Source of the DNA: an uncultured Bacteroidales bacterium
GTDB lineage: Bacteria > Bacteroidota > Bacteroidia > Bacteroidales > Muribaculaceae
Direction: 5' to 3'
Assembly: GCA_945829225.1 (NCBI GenBank)
Contig: CALZTY010000001.1
Location: forward strand, 92,434-156,433
DNA length: 64,000 nt
In this document: in pieces, positions 1-7,321 of the stretch
Layout: every line of letters begins with the position of its first letter
Position numbering within the stretch: position 1 is the first letter of the stretch
Position numbers and translations under genes: made by a program
The notes under the pieces: model-generated
What the model was told of the DNA's origin: nothing
Databases searched by the model: none
Seen by the model: the letters and a program-made list of their open reading frames with translations, nothing else

Positions 1-2
1 CT

Positions 3-761
3 ACCGCCACTCAATACTCGCGCAACGCCATCTTCTCGGGCTTGATGCCTCAGCAAATCGAGAAAATGTTCCCTGAGATGTGGGTCGATGATGACTCGGA
101 GGAGGGCAAGAACCTCAACGAGTCGCCGCTCATTGCCACTCAACTCGAGCGATATCGCCGTCGCCACAAGTTCTCGTACAACAAACTCAACGACTCGGTC
201 GCCGGCGAGCGACTTCTCAAGGACTTCTCCTCATTGCTCAACAACGACCTCAATGTCATCGTTATAAACTTCATCGACATGCTGTCGCACGCGCGCACCG
301 AGTCAAAGATGATACGCGAACTCGCATCAACCAATGCCGCCTATCGCTCGCTCACCGAGTCCTGGTTCCGCCACTCGAGCACCATGGAACTCTTCCGCAA
401 AATTGCCGCCTCGGGCGCTCGCATCGTCCTCACCACCGACCATGGCACCATCCGCGTCGACAACCCCATCAAGGTGGTAGGTGACAAAAATACCAACACC
501 AACCTGCGATACAAAGTGGGCAAAAGCCTCAACTACAACCCTCGCCAAGTCTACGAAATCAAGCGTCCCGAGGTTTTCGGGCTTCCATCGCCCAACGTCT
601 CCTCGGCATATATCTTCGCTGACAATCGCGACTTCTTTGCCTACCCCAACAACTACAATCACTACGTTCAATATTACAACGGTACTTTCCAGCACGGAGG
701 CATTTCGATGGAGGAAATGTTGATTCCTCTCATCACCATGACTCCTCGTGGAAATATTTAA
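3..761 (+). CDS. porX: PorX C-terminal part (PglZ-domain response regulator), 5' truncated
   Basis: The frame is open from base 3, so the gene begins before the window and only its last 252 codons or so are present. The fragment matches the effector half of PorX, a two-component response regulator whose C-terminal PglZ domain belongs to the alkaline-phosphatase superfamily and which controls type IX secretion genes in Bacteroidota. The metal-binding signature TTDHG is at bases 432-446, and the segment FSGLMPQQIEKMFPEMW is typical of the family. The receiver domain lies outside the window. tsaE follows after 14 bp on the same strand, an arrangement usual in this phylum, so the two are probably co-transcribed. 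The family call is firm; a role in type IX secretion in this organism is inferred. Confidence 0.87.
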   Translation, partial: TATQYSRNAIFSGLMPQQIEKMFPEMWVDDDSEEGKNLNESPLIATQLERYRRRHKFSYNKLNDSVAGERLLKDFSSLLNNDLNVIVINFIDMLSHARTESKMIRELASTNAAYRSLTESWFRHSSTMELFRKIAASGARIVLTTDHGTIRVDNPIKVVGDKNTNTNLRYKVGKSLNYNPRQVYEIKRPEVFGLPSPNVSSAYIFADNRDFFAYPNNYNHYVQYYNGTFQHGGISMEEMLIPLITMTPRGNI

Positions 762-775
762 TAATAATTAACACT

Positions 776-1204
776 ATGGAGAGCAAAACCATTCACATAG
801 CCTCTGCCGCCGACATCGATGCCGCCGCTCACGAGTTCCTCGCATTGATGGGCGACGAAACCGTCTACACATTCCACGGAGCGATGGGCGCCGGCAAGAC
901 CACCTTCATCTCGGCATTGGTGCGAGCACTCGGTGTCGATCCCGACGAAGCCAATTCGCCCTCGTTTGCCATCGTCAACGAGTACCGCTCCGACACCACC
1001 GCCGAACTCATCTATCACTTTGACCTTTACCGCCTTGACAACCTCGAGGAGGTGATGGATATCGGCTTTGAGGACTACCTCGACTCGGGCGCTCTGTGCC
1101 TCATCGAGTGGCCCGACTTGGTCGAGGACATCCTCCCCGATGACACAGTCAACGTCGAAATTAAGGTGAACGACGACAATTCCCGCGACTTGATTATCGG
1201 CTGA
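776..1204 (+). CDS. tsaE: tRNA threonylcarbamoyladenosine biosynthesis ATPase TsaE
   Basis: A 142-residue P-loop protein of normal length for TsaE (YjeE). TsaE is the cytoplasmic ATPase that works with TsaB and TsaD to place threonylcarbamoyl on A37 of ANN-decoding tRNAs. The Walker A motif GAMGAGKTT is at residues 35-43, and SPSFAIVNEY and HFDLYRL are family signatures. The start is the ATG at 776, 14 bp after porX. Its TGA overlaps the ATG of the next gene (TGATG), so translation is probably coupled. MtaB (8205-9524) adds the methylthio group to the same modified base, so two steps of one tRNA pathway occur in the window. Confidence 0.95.
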   Translation: MESKTIHIASAADIDAAAHEFLALMGDETVYTFHGAMGAGKTTFISALVRALGVDPDEANSPSFAIVNEYRSDTTAELIYHFDLYRLDNLEEVMDIGFEDYLDSGALCLIEWPDLVEDILPDDTVNVEIKVNDDNSRDLIIG

Positions 1205-1923
1205 TGATTAAGTGGGTTGATAGCATAGCATCTACCAATACCGCCATCGCCGCTGACCCCTCAGCGGCGCATGGCGATGTGCTCGCTACTGTAGCGCAGA
1301 CCGCCGGTCGAGGGCAGCGCGGTAACTCATGGGAAGCCGCACCGGGCGAAAATCTTACTTTCTCGATGGTGCTGCGTCCGCGTGTTATTCCTCCAGCCGA
1401 GGCATTTGCCATATCAATGCTCTCCTGCATGTCGGTTGCCGATGTTATCGCTGAAACCATGGATAACCACGACGTGTTAATTAAGTGGCCCAATGATATT
1501 TACGTCAACAACGACAAAATCTGTGGTATCCTCATCGAGAACTCGTTCGGCTCGCACATCGACCGCTCGATTATCGGCGTGGGCATCAACGTCAACCAAG
1601 AGGTCTTCGTCAGCGATGCGCCCAACCCCATCTCTATGTGGCAATTAACCCGGCGCAAATACGACTTACACACCCTCCTCGAGCAGATAGCCTCCCGCAT
1701 GGTCACCGACTTCGACAACTATGAAGCGGCTCCCGACATCCGAGCGCTCACAATGCGCTATCGCTCAAGACAATGGCGCGGCTCCGGCGTCCATCCCTGG
1801 CGCGACAACTTCACCGGCGAGGTCATCCACGCCGCCATCGCCGCCATCGCCCCCGACGGCACACTCACACTCGACACAACCCCACCGCGCCGCTACGCCT
1901 TCAAGGAGATAAGTCCTCTGTAA
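1204..1923 (+). CDS. birA: Biotin--[acetyl-CoA-carboxylase] ligase, short form without DNA-binding domain
   Basis: A 239-residue biotin protein ligase, which activates biotin as biotinyl-AMP and attaches it to a lysine of carrier proteins such as the biotin carboxyl carrier protein. GRGQRG (residues 35-40) is the biotinyl-AMP loop, KWPND is at 94-98, and the active-site lysine of KICGIL is at 105. The protein begins directly with the catalytic domain: the winged-helix repressor domain of E. coli BirA is absent, as is usual in Bacteroidota, so no repressor role is expected. It overlaps tsaE by one base and ends the porX-tsaE-birA run. The next gene is convergent. Confidence 0.93.
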   Translation: MIKWVDSIASTNTAIAADPSAAHGDVLATVAQTAGRGQRGNSWEAAPGENLTFSMVLRPRVIPPAEAFAISMLSCMSVADVIAETMDNHDVLIKWPNDIYVNNDKICGILIENSFGSHIDRSIIGVGINVNQEVFVSDAPNPISMWQLTRRKYDLHTLLEQIASRMVTDFDNYEAAPDIRALTMRYRSRQWRGSGVHPWRDNFTGEVIHAAIAAIAPDGTLTLDTTPPRRYAFKEISPL

Positions 1924-1953
1924 TTTTGGATATTGGGTTAGTTAATCTGTCAA

Positions 1954-3018
1954 TTAGTCTGCGCTGGAATCTAAGACAATAAAGCAGATGTCACCAAAGT
2001 GTTCTTTACCGACTTCCTCTCCTTTCAAGATTGCCGGCATTGAGATAATTTTTTTTGATTCAAGGATGTCAAGCAAATCCCACATCACTTCGTGATAGAA
2101 TATCACTTGACCCAACTGTTGTGAAGCAATATTGTGCGCCTTACTCCACGATACACAATGCGCCTTGACAGAATTGCTTAAATTTGTTGTAATAGCACGG
2201 CACAGCGAGTCAATATTATCATTGTTATTTCGGTGAAGCACCGGGATAAGGATATTGCCTTTCTCATCAGTGAGTCCCCATCCGGCTATGGAGTTGATTA
2301 ATTTTTGATTATCAATAGTATTGCCTCCGTTGGCTAACACTTCGCGTGCTAATGCTAACATTTTTGACGTACTCATCCAATAGCCGAGAGCGTCAGTCCA
2401 GTTTTGTTTCAACGGACCAAATCCGTTTGTCCCAATCTTTTCGTGATTGCGGTTTTCGTACATCGCCCAATATGCTCCCGACCATGTGCCATGATCTTCG
2501 CAGCTGCGCGGTGATGTCAGAAATTCGTCACCCCAAATGTAATCATCAAGCAGATATGAAAATATCAGACTATATACTTGGTTGGAATATCCTGATTGAT
2601 TGAATGCCTCAACCAATCGTCTTATTTCCGGCTCAATTGTAGGAAAAATGCTGTCAGCAAATTCTTTTGACTGTCTGCGGATTTCTCGTGTCTCATTTTT
2701 GTCAAAGATATGCATCTTTGTAGAATATACGTTGTTGTTGGATGTCAATAAATCACCCACTTCAAGCAATCTGAGTTGGCTTTTATTGTAAGAAATACCG
2801 AGAGAATCCAACTTTGCAGTAGTTCCCGGATGTACAAATGCGCATAGGATATCCCAATTGTTGTCGGTGAGATATTGGCTTGGATGAAAACTACTATATG
2901 AGCAAAATGCTGTAAGGTCAAAAGACTTCAATGGTCTCCCGATAATTGAATCTTGTGTTTGTGCCACAAATTGTATTGGCAAGAGTGTCATACACAAAAT
3001 TATTAAGAGTTTGTTCAT
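1954..3018 (-). CDS. Predicted exported protein of unknown function
   Basis: A 354-residue protein that I do not recognise. It starts with a clear Sec signal peptide (MNKLLIILCMTLLPIQFVAQ) and no lipobox cysteine, so it is probably periplasmic or secreted. The rest looks like one soluble mixed alpha/beta domain, with four cysteines spread along it (residues 39, 72, 176 and 263 approximately) and a Trp/Tyr-rich middle (GTWSGAYWAMYENRNHEK). Codon use is A+T-rich compared with tsaE and birA on one side and the aro gene on the other, which suggests recent acquisition. It lies downstream of the tmRNA gene on the same strand, beyond a strong terminator. A -7-like element TAACTTTG sits at 3057-3064, but I see no matching -33 element. 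Confidence 0.6.
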   Translation of the reverse strand: MNKLLIILCMTLLPIQFVAQTQDSIIGRPLKSFDLTAFCSYSSFHPSQYLTDNNWDILCAFVHPGTTAKLDSLGISYNKSQLRLLEVGDLLTSNNNVYSTKMHIFDKNETREIRRQSKEFADSIFPTIEPEIRRLVEAFNQSGYSNQVYSLIFSYLLDDYIWGDEFLTSPRSCEDHGTWSGAYWAMYENRNHEKIGTNGFGPLKQNWTDALGYWMSTSKMLALAREVLANGGNTIDNQKLINSIAGWGLTDEKGNILIPVLHRNNNDNIDSLCRAITTNLSNSVKAHCVSWSKAHNIASQQLGQVIFYHEVMWDLLDILESKKIISMPAILKGEEVGKEHFGDICFIVLDSSAD

Positions 3019-3060
3019 AATTAATGCGTTTTTAATTTAATACTGAATTATTAATGCAAA

Positions 3061-3095
3061 GTTACAAAATAGTCCCGGCGACCGGTCGCCGAGAC
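3061..3095 (-). terminator. Rho-independent terminator of the tmRNA gene
   Basis: On the minus strand, AGTCTCGGCGACC pairs with GGTCGCCGGGACT (3071-3095), giving a 12-13 bp stem with one mismatch and almost no loop. It is followed by ATTTTGTAAC. It begins only about 6 nt beyond the tmRNA acceptor end, the expected place for the primary-transcript terminator. Confidence 0.85.
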
Positions 3096-3101
3096 TCTTT
3101 G

Positions 3102-3498
3102 TGGAGTTGGAGGGACTTGAACCCTCGTCCAAACGTGGAACTAATGTGCTTTCTACGTGCGTATTCTTCGTTTGGTTTTCGTGACATGCCAGGCCGAAGA
3201 CGACCAAACATATCCTTATCCTCTATTATTTCGGTCTCGGTCACGAGGCTCACCGAGTCCTATTCTCGATTTTCTTACACCACCGGGTCGATACGCCTCG
3301 AGAAGACGGCAATCGGGTGATGTCCCGTCCCTGCGACTGTCGCGGGGATTAAGCTGATCTACTGTACTTCAATCAAGCAGCGAGAGCGAGATTGTTTTCG
3401 CCAATTAAATTGTTCGATGTCAGGTTTTAAGAGTCTGTACACCATGGCTCTGCACGCTTACACACCACCTCGACACGCTGTCAAAACCAGTCAACCCC
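3102..3498 (-). ncRNA. ssrA: Transfer-messenger RNA (tmRNA)
   Basis: A one-piece tmRNA of about 397 nt that rescues stalled ribosomes with SmpB and tags the unfinished protein for proteolysis. The tRNA-like ends are visible: 5' GGGGTTG (3498-3492) pairs with 3' CAACTCC (3109-3103), the T-arm reads GGACGAGGGTTCAAGTCC, and the 5' part contains GGTTTTGACAG. The mRNA-like part, read on the minus strand from 3402 to 3373, encodes GENNLALAA followed by TGA; the ALAA ending is the usual protease signal. The CCA end is not genome-encoded (ACA follows the stem), so CCA must be added. Open frames across this interval are spurious. Confidence 0.97.
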
Positions 3499-3513
3499 GA
3501 GTGATATATTTTA

Positions 3514-3546
3514 CAAAGTTATGCATTCCTCCCCAATTCCCACAAA
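3514..3546 (-). promoter_or_regulatory. Bacteroidetes-type promoter of the tmRNA gene
   Basis: On the minus strand TTTG (3546-3543) is separated by 21 bp from TAACTTTG (3521-3514), which matches the Bacteroidetes -33/-7 consensus. Transcription would begin near 3507, about 9 nt before the mature 5' end, leaving a short leader for RNase P. Confidence 0.7.
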
Positions 3547-3559
3547 TAATTAACAACAA

Positions 3560-4420
3560 TTAACTAAAATTTCCGCTTAAGCACGAAAGAATATAGTTCG
3601 AGATTATATTGTGTATCTCCTTAAATGTTGGTAACTCTATGTTTAGTCTGCGTTTATAGTTATTCCATTGGCGGTTCAATTGAATATCTTCACTAAACGC
3701 ATTATCGAAGAAATCGTTGTCTTCTGTAATTATTGTATTGCGGTTTTTTATCGTAGCGAAAATAGCTTCTCGTATTTGATTACTATCGAATGTGTGTACT
3801 GTTATTATTCTGTATAAATCGAAATAGTCTTTCATCCTGCTATTGAATCGTCCGCGCTCAATCATAGTTTGAAATTTCTCGGCAATGACTGTCTCTAATG
3901 AATAAGCCATTATTTGTGGTTCTTCCATAGAAGAAATGATTGTTGGATACCATATCTCGATTGGTCCGGGCACTATTATGTCTCCGAATCCCACATCCAT
4001 GGTTAGTTGCTGTCGGTATGTACCTATTCTGCCTACGAGGCTTATTCTCACGCCCGGATATTCTTTTTCTATGGTGATATCTTGTGCCGTTATTGTGTCT
4101 GTTTGAAACTCTATTCCATCTTCCGGCGTTTCCATTGAAGTAATTTCGCGGAATACTCTTACGATGTTTGACTTGTTATTGTCTATTGCTTTGCCCGCAA
4201 AGTCTATGTCAATAGTCGGTCGTGGAGTGAATTCTTCGAACGCATATAATAATGAACCTCCTTTCAGTATCAAATGCTCCCTATATTTGCTTTTTGATAA
4301 TCTGTATAGTATTCGCTCATGAAAGAATCGAACAATCAGTTGTTGGTATGTTTTGTTGTCTCCTCTCGCTATGTTCAATATTTTTGCTTTTATCGACTGT
4401 GCCTCTCTTGTTTCTTTCAT
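3560..4420 (-). CDS. AbiEii/AbiGii-family nucleotidyltransferase toxin
   Basis: A 286-residue DNA polymerase-beta-like nucleotidyltransferase of the AbiEii (DUF1814) family. In studied type IV abortive-infection systems this partner is a toxin that acts once phage infection upsets the balance with the AbiEi antitoxin. Family motifs are intact: GGSLL at residues 54-58 followed by TIDIDF at 69-74 (metal-binding aspartates), a conserved E-K pair at 181-182 and RMKDYFD at 195-201. The start overlaps the antitoxin stop by 4 bp (ATGA), so translation is coupled. The gene is clearly A+T-rich compared with surrounding housekeeping genes, which fits horizontal transfer. NTP-binding is predicted; the cellular target is not known from sequence. 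Confidence 0.9.
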   Translation of the reverse strand: MKETREAQSIKAKILNIARGDNKTYQQLIVRFFHERILYRLSKSKYREHLILKGGSLLYAFEEFTPRPTIDIDFAGKAIDNNKSNIVRVFREITSMETPEDGIEFQTDTITAQDITIEKEYPGVRISLVGRIGTYRQQLTMDVGFGDIIVPGPIEIWYPTIISSMEEPQIMAYSLETVIAEKFQTMIERGRFNSRMKDYFDLYRIITVHTFDSNQIREAIFATIKNRNTIITEDNDFFDNAFSEDIQLNRQWNNYKRRLNIELPTFKEIHNIISNYILSCLSGNFS

Positions 4421-4974
4421 AGTTTTATCTGTAAAATCTGTTGGAGCGTTGAATATATGCGCATAAGACGGGCATATCTGCTTAGTCTTGATAAATCTCT
4501 GCCCGGAATCTGCAAGTAGTTATCAATTATTTCTACCATTACATCTATTCCTATCTTATTTCGGTACTTTATTGCATCACACACCGATCGTTCTATATCG
4601 GTCATTGCTATCTTTTTGTCTTCTATTTCAATTATTGCTTTACCTATTTCAAGCAATTTTGCGCGTTGAAATACGGGCTTTATAGTTGGAAATTGAGGAA
4701 GACTTAGTTTGCGTGAACGTTCCACTGCTACATAGTAAGCTCCGGGTACTTGTGTGGTGAGATTGTAGTATCGCCAAGCCGAATACAAGCATAGTATTCC
4801 TCCAGGTACAATTGTTTCGATATCTATTGTATCCCCCATCAGTGCTTCCGGCTTGGCATACAGCCCATTGCGAAGTTTGATTAGTCCTCCTGCTTGGGCG
4901 GATGCAAGTATTTTGCGGTATTCGCCATAATTTGCACGATTTACCCGTATTATGTCGCTCTCGTTATTTGTCAT
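4417..4974 (-). CDS. AbiEi-type antitoxin / transcriptional regulator
   Basis: A 185-residue protein with an N-terminal winged-helix-like region (about residues 8-50, including ILASAQAGGLIKLRNGLYAK) and a C-terminal AbiEi-like domain. AbiEi antitoxins neutralise AbiEii and repress their own promoter by binding inverted repeats. It is the first gene of a two-gene operon with the toxin (4 bp overlap). A 16-bp perfect inverted repeat (4993-5026) lies 19 bp upstream of its start and overlaps a -7-like element, the expected layout for autoregulation. Low G+C marks it as part of the same acquired module. Confidence 0.85.
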   Translation of the reverse strand: MTNNESDIIRVNRANYGEYRKILASAQAGGLIKLRNGLYAKPEALMGDTIDIETIVPGGILCLYSAWRYYNLTTQVPGAYYVAVERSRKLSLPQFPTIKPVFQRAKLLEIGKAIIEIEDKKIAMTDIERSVCDAIKYRNKIGIDVMVEIIDNYLQIPGRDLSRLSRYARLMRIYSTLQQILQIKL

Positions 4975-4990
4975 GTTTTATTATTTGCTG

Positions 4991-5026
4991 CAAAGTTACT
5001 GCTTTTTTTGAAAAAAGCAGTAACTT
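4991..5026 (-). promoter_or_regulatory. Palindromic operator overlapping the abiE -7 element
   Basis: AAGTTACTGCTTTTTT (4993-5008) and its exact reverse complement (5011-5026) form a 16-bp perfect inverted repeat around a 2-nt centre. On the minus strand the downstream arm contains the -7-like box TAACTTTG (4998-4991). No good TTG is found 19-21 bp upstream, so the promoter may be weak. A bidirectional hairpin terminator is the alternative reading, but no gene ends here on either strand. Confidence 0.55.
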
Positions 5027-5080
5027 CGTTGATAAGTTTTCGACATTTTTTCTGGAATATTAAATTAAACACAAAAATAC

Positions 5081-5111
5081 TTGCATTATTAAAATACTTG
5101 TTGTAACTTTG
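5081..5111 (+). promoter_or_regulatory. Bacteroidetes-type promoter reading toward 5147
   Basis: TTG (5081-5083), 20 bp, TAACTTTG (5104-5111): a full consensus match. It would start a plus-strand RNA near 5118 that enters the 3' end of the minus-strand aromatic gene. The only plus-strand gene candidate behind it is the 59-codon frame at 5147. Confidence 0.6.
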
Positions 5112-5146
5112 CCGCGTAATTCTTAATCACTCTATTTTTTTATACT

Positions 5147-5326
5147 ATGAAAAGACATTCACACTTCCATTCACCAGCCGTACTCGGCTCGGCTCATTTG
5201 CTCATCTCGTCGATCTGTCGACGCACCGATTCCTCGTGGATTGCCGCCCATATCCCGCGCAGGAAGTCCTTGCCCAATCCTCGTGCCGCTCCGTCACTCA
5301 GTCGCTTGTCGACCATCGAGGTGTAG
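5147..5326 (+). CDS. Short His-rich open frame, possible leader peptide or antisense RNA
   Basis: A 59-codon frame starting with ATG 29 nt after a predicted transcription start and beginning MKRHSHFHSPAVLGSAH. Four of its first 17 residues are His. From base 5194 on it overlaps the 3' end of the DAHP synthase/chorismate mutase gene on the opposite strand, so its codons there are constrained by that gene and the later part is probably not meaningful protein. The first 16 codons are free of overlap. It could be a relic amino-acid-operon leader peptide, or the functional product could be an antisense RNA. No convincing attenuator follows. Coding status is uncertain. Confidence 0.25.
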   Translation: MKRHSHFHSPAVLGSAHLLISSICRRTDSSWIAAHIPRRKSLPNPRAAPSLSRLSTIEV

Positions 5327-6273
5327 CGTGCCGGTTGCAAGGCTGTCATCCCATGGGCTTTCTTGAACTTGCCTATCTCTGCCGATATTTCCATGCGTGT
5401 TGCCAATAAGCGTAGCATTTCATCATCTATTAAGTCAAGTCTACAACGCATTTCTTCCAATAATGGCAACTCGGTTGTGGCATTAGTTCGGCTCTCGGGT
5501 AGCGTTTTTATCAAGTGTATCAGTTCCTCCGGGGGCAGCTGTTGCGAGGCGTCACTCAGCGCGTCACATGGCGAGCAATGGCTCTCGATGATTAATCCGT
5601 CAAATCCCATATCAATTGCCCTCGTTGCCACTTGTGGCACCAACGCTCGCGCTCCGGCTATATGACTCGGATCGCACAGCAAGGGCATCTGTGGCACGCG
5701 TCGACGCAACTCAAAGGGGATACGCCAGTGTGGCTCATTGCGGTACGGAGTCGGGGTATAATATTCTGTAAATCCGCGATGTACGGCTCCAAGGCGTCTT
5801 ACTCCCGACGTGTATATGCGTTGCAACGCGCCTATCCACAAGTTGATATCCGGCGATACCGGATTCTTCACCAATACCGTTGGCTTCGCTGTGGCTGCCG
5901 CCAACGCATCGGCTATCTCTTGCACGGCAAATGGATTTGCAACCGTGCGTGCACCTATCCACAGTATGTCGACTCCGGCGCTCAAGGCTGCCTCCACATG
6001 CTCGGCGGTGGCTACTTCCGTGGCGATTTCCATGCCGGTCTCCCGCTTCACGCGCGTCAGCCATGGCAACGCCTCGGCACCTCGTCCTTCAAAACCTCCC
6101 GGCATCGTCCGCGGTTTCCACACTCCGGCACGGAATATTCCTACTCCTCCGGCAGCAAGGGCTCGCGCTGTTGCCATCACCTGCTCCTCGCTCTCGGCGC
6201 TACACGGTCCCGCGATTATTATGCGTCCCGATTTCTCGCTTAGCGGCTTTAACGACTTAAAATATTCATTCAT
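5194..6273 (-). CDS. Bifunctional 3-deoxy-7-phosphoheptulonate synthase / chorismate mutase (type II)
   Basis: A 359-residue fusion. Residues about 15-265 are a KDO8PS/AroG-like DAHP synthase (GPCSAES at 22-28, KPRTMPGGFEG, KNPVSPDINLWIG, CDPSHIAG), which condenses phosphoenolpyruvate and erythrose-4-phosphate at the entry to the shikimate pathway. Residues about 270-359 form an AroQ chorismate mutase (RLDLIDDEMLRLLATRMEIS), which makes prephenate. The fusion is characteristic of Bacteroidota and gives allosteric control by products of the mutase branch. The start codon overlaps the end of the glycosyltransferase gene by 8 bp, so it is the last gene of the long minus-strand operon. A more A+T-rich patch covers the linker (about 5400-5500). 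Confidence 0.94.
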   Translation of the reverse strand: MNEYFKSLKPLSEKSGRIIIAGPCSAESEEQVMATARALAAGGVGIFRAGVWKPRTMPGGFEGRGAEALPWLTRVKRETGMEIATEVATAEHVEAALSAGVDILWIGARTVANPFAVQEIADALAAATAKPTVLVKNPVSPDINLWIGALQRIYTSGVRRLGAVHRGFTEYYTPTPYRNEPHWRIPFELRRRVPQMPLLCDPSHIAGARALVPQVATRAIDMGFDGLIIESHCSPCDALSDASQQLPPEELIHLIKTLPESRTNATTELPLLEEMRCRLDLIDDEMLRLLATRMEISAEIGKFKKAHGMTALQPARYTSMVDKRLSDGAARGLGKDFLRGIWAAIHEESVRRQIDEMSK

Positions 6274-7321
6274 CTCCGCTCCCTATTCTCAGTCGATCAA
6301 ATGTGCGGAGACCGCGCAAGTAGAAGTCTATCAGTATATTGACGCGTGTGTCCCGGCGTGCCTTCAGCAAGTTGACACTCGGATGGCTCGTGTACTGTCG
6401 ACGCATACGTGCAAAGTCGCGATGTGCCTTCACCACTGCTCCGGCATTGCGCCACTGCCCGCTCAACACAAATTTTGCCCACGCTATCGTGTCGAGTAGT
6501 CGTCGACGTAGCAACGTCGCGTCTCGGTCGCTGTCTGGCAAATTTTTGTGAAGCATCAGCAGATTGTTGCGGAAGTTGAGGTACACCTTGCGCGGATTGT
6601 TCGGTGGTAGCGAACCTCCGCCCAAGTGGTACACTCGCGCACTCGGCACCGCCCACAGGCTCTTGCCCATCAGCAAGATACGCCAGCACAGGTCTATCTC
6701 TTCCATATGCGCAAAAAATTCCGGGTCGAGTCCGCCGGCTTGCAGGTACAACTCGGTGCGCACCATCAGTGCCGCACCTGTTGCCCAGAACACCTCGCGC
6801 TCTTGGTCATACTGCCCGTGGTCTTCCTCGCACACATCGAAGATGCGACCACGGCAATACGGATAGCCATTGCGGTCGATAAAGCCGCCACACGCTCCCG
6901 CATACTCAAAGGTCGTGCTATGGCGATAACTCAGTATCTTGGGCTGGCAGCCTCCGGCTTCTTCATGCGTTTCCATAAACGTATACAAGGGCTCCAACCA
7001 CCCCTCATCGGTGGCTACATCGCTGTTTAGCAACACTGTATATGGATATTGCGTCTCTTCTATCGCCTTGTTGTAGCCGCGTGCAAACCCGTGGTTGCGG
7101 TCAAAGCGTATGACCTCGACGCTCGGAAACTCGCGCGCAAGTATCTCCAACGAGTCATCTTCCGACCCGTTGTCGGCTACGATCACTCGCCCGAGGTCGC
7201 CCGGGGTAGTCGCCACTACTGCCGGCAGGTATTCGCGCAACAGGTGGCTGCCATTCCAGTTCAGTATTATCACCGCTACTGGTGGCATGCCCGGCTGATA
7301 TCTATGTGTCGTTTCGTTCAT
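6266..7321 (-). CDS. Family 2 glycosyltransferase (WcaA/rhamnosyltransferase-like)
   Basis: A 351-residue GT-A enzyme when started at the ATG at 7321, which overlaps the previous stop as ATGA; the longer open frame to 7369 is less likely. VAVIILNWNG opens the nucleotide-sugar fold, DNGSEDD (about 50-56) and LLNSDV (about 97-102) are the nucleotide and metal-binding segments, and FFAHMEEIDLCWRI is the acceptor-side motif typical of dTDP-rhamnosyl-type transferases. There is no membrane segment, so it is a cytoplasmic enzyme probably working at the inner membrane on a lipid-linked glycan. Its place next to an LpxL-like acyltransferase and amino-sugar genes suggests cell-surface glycan or lipid A/core assembly. 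Donor and acceptor cannot be read from the sequence. Confidence 0.87.
   Translation of the reverse strand: MNETTHRYQPGMPPVAVIILNWNGSHLLREYLPAVVATTPGDLGRVIVADNGSEDDSLEILAREFPSVEVIRFDRNHGFARGYNKAIEETQYPYTVLLNSDVATDEGWLEPLYTFMETHEEAGGCQPKILSYRHSTTFEYAGACGGFIDRNGYPYCRGRIFDVCEEDHGQYDQEREVFWATGAALMVRTELYLQAGGLDPEFFAHMEEIDLCWRILLMGKSLWAVPSARVYHLGGGSLPPNNPRKVYLNFRNNLLMLHKNLPDSDRDATLLRRRLLDTIAWAKFVLSGQWRNAGAVVKAHRDFARMRRQYTSHPSVNLLKARRDTRVNILIDFYLRGLRTFDRLRIGSGDE

Noticed and set aside
1954..3018. Assignment of the exported protein to a named family
   Set aside because: Apart from the signal peptide, no motif could be recognised with confidence.
3054..3357. Open frames of 60-90 codons across 3054-3357 on both strands
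   Set aside because: They lie within the tmRNA gene and its terminator; the tRNA-like ends and the GENNLALAA tag explain the sequence.
5632..6499. Overlapping plus-strand frames of 126-229 codons
   Set aside because: They are shadows of the DAHP synthase/chorismate mutase and glycosyltransferase genes; no start signal or family match.
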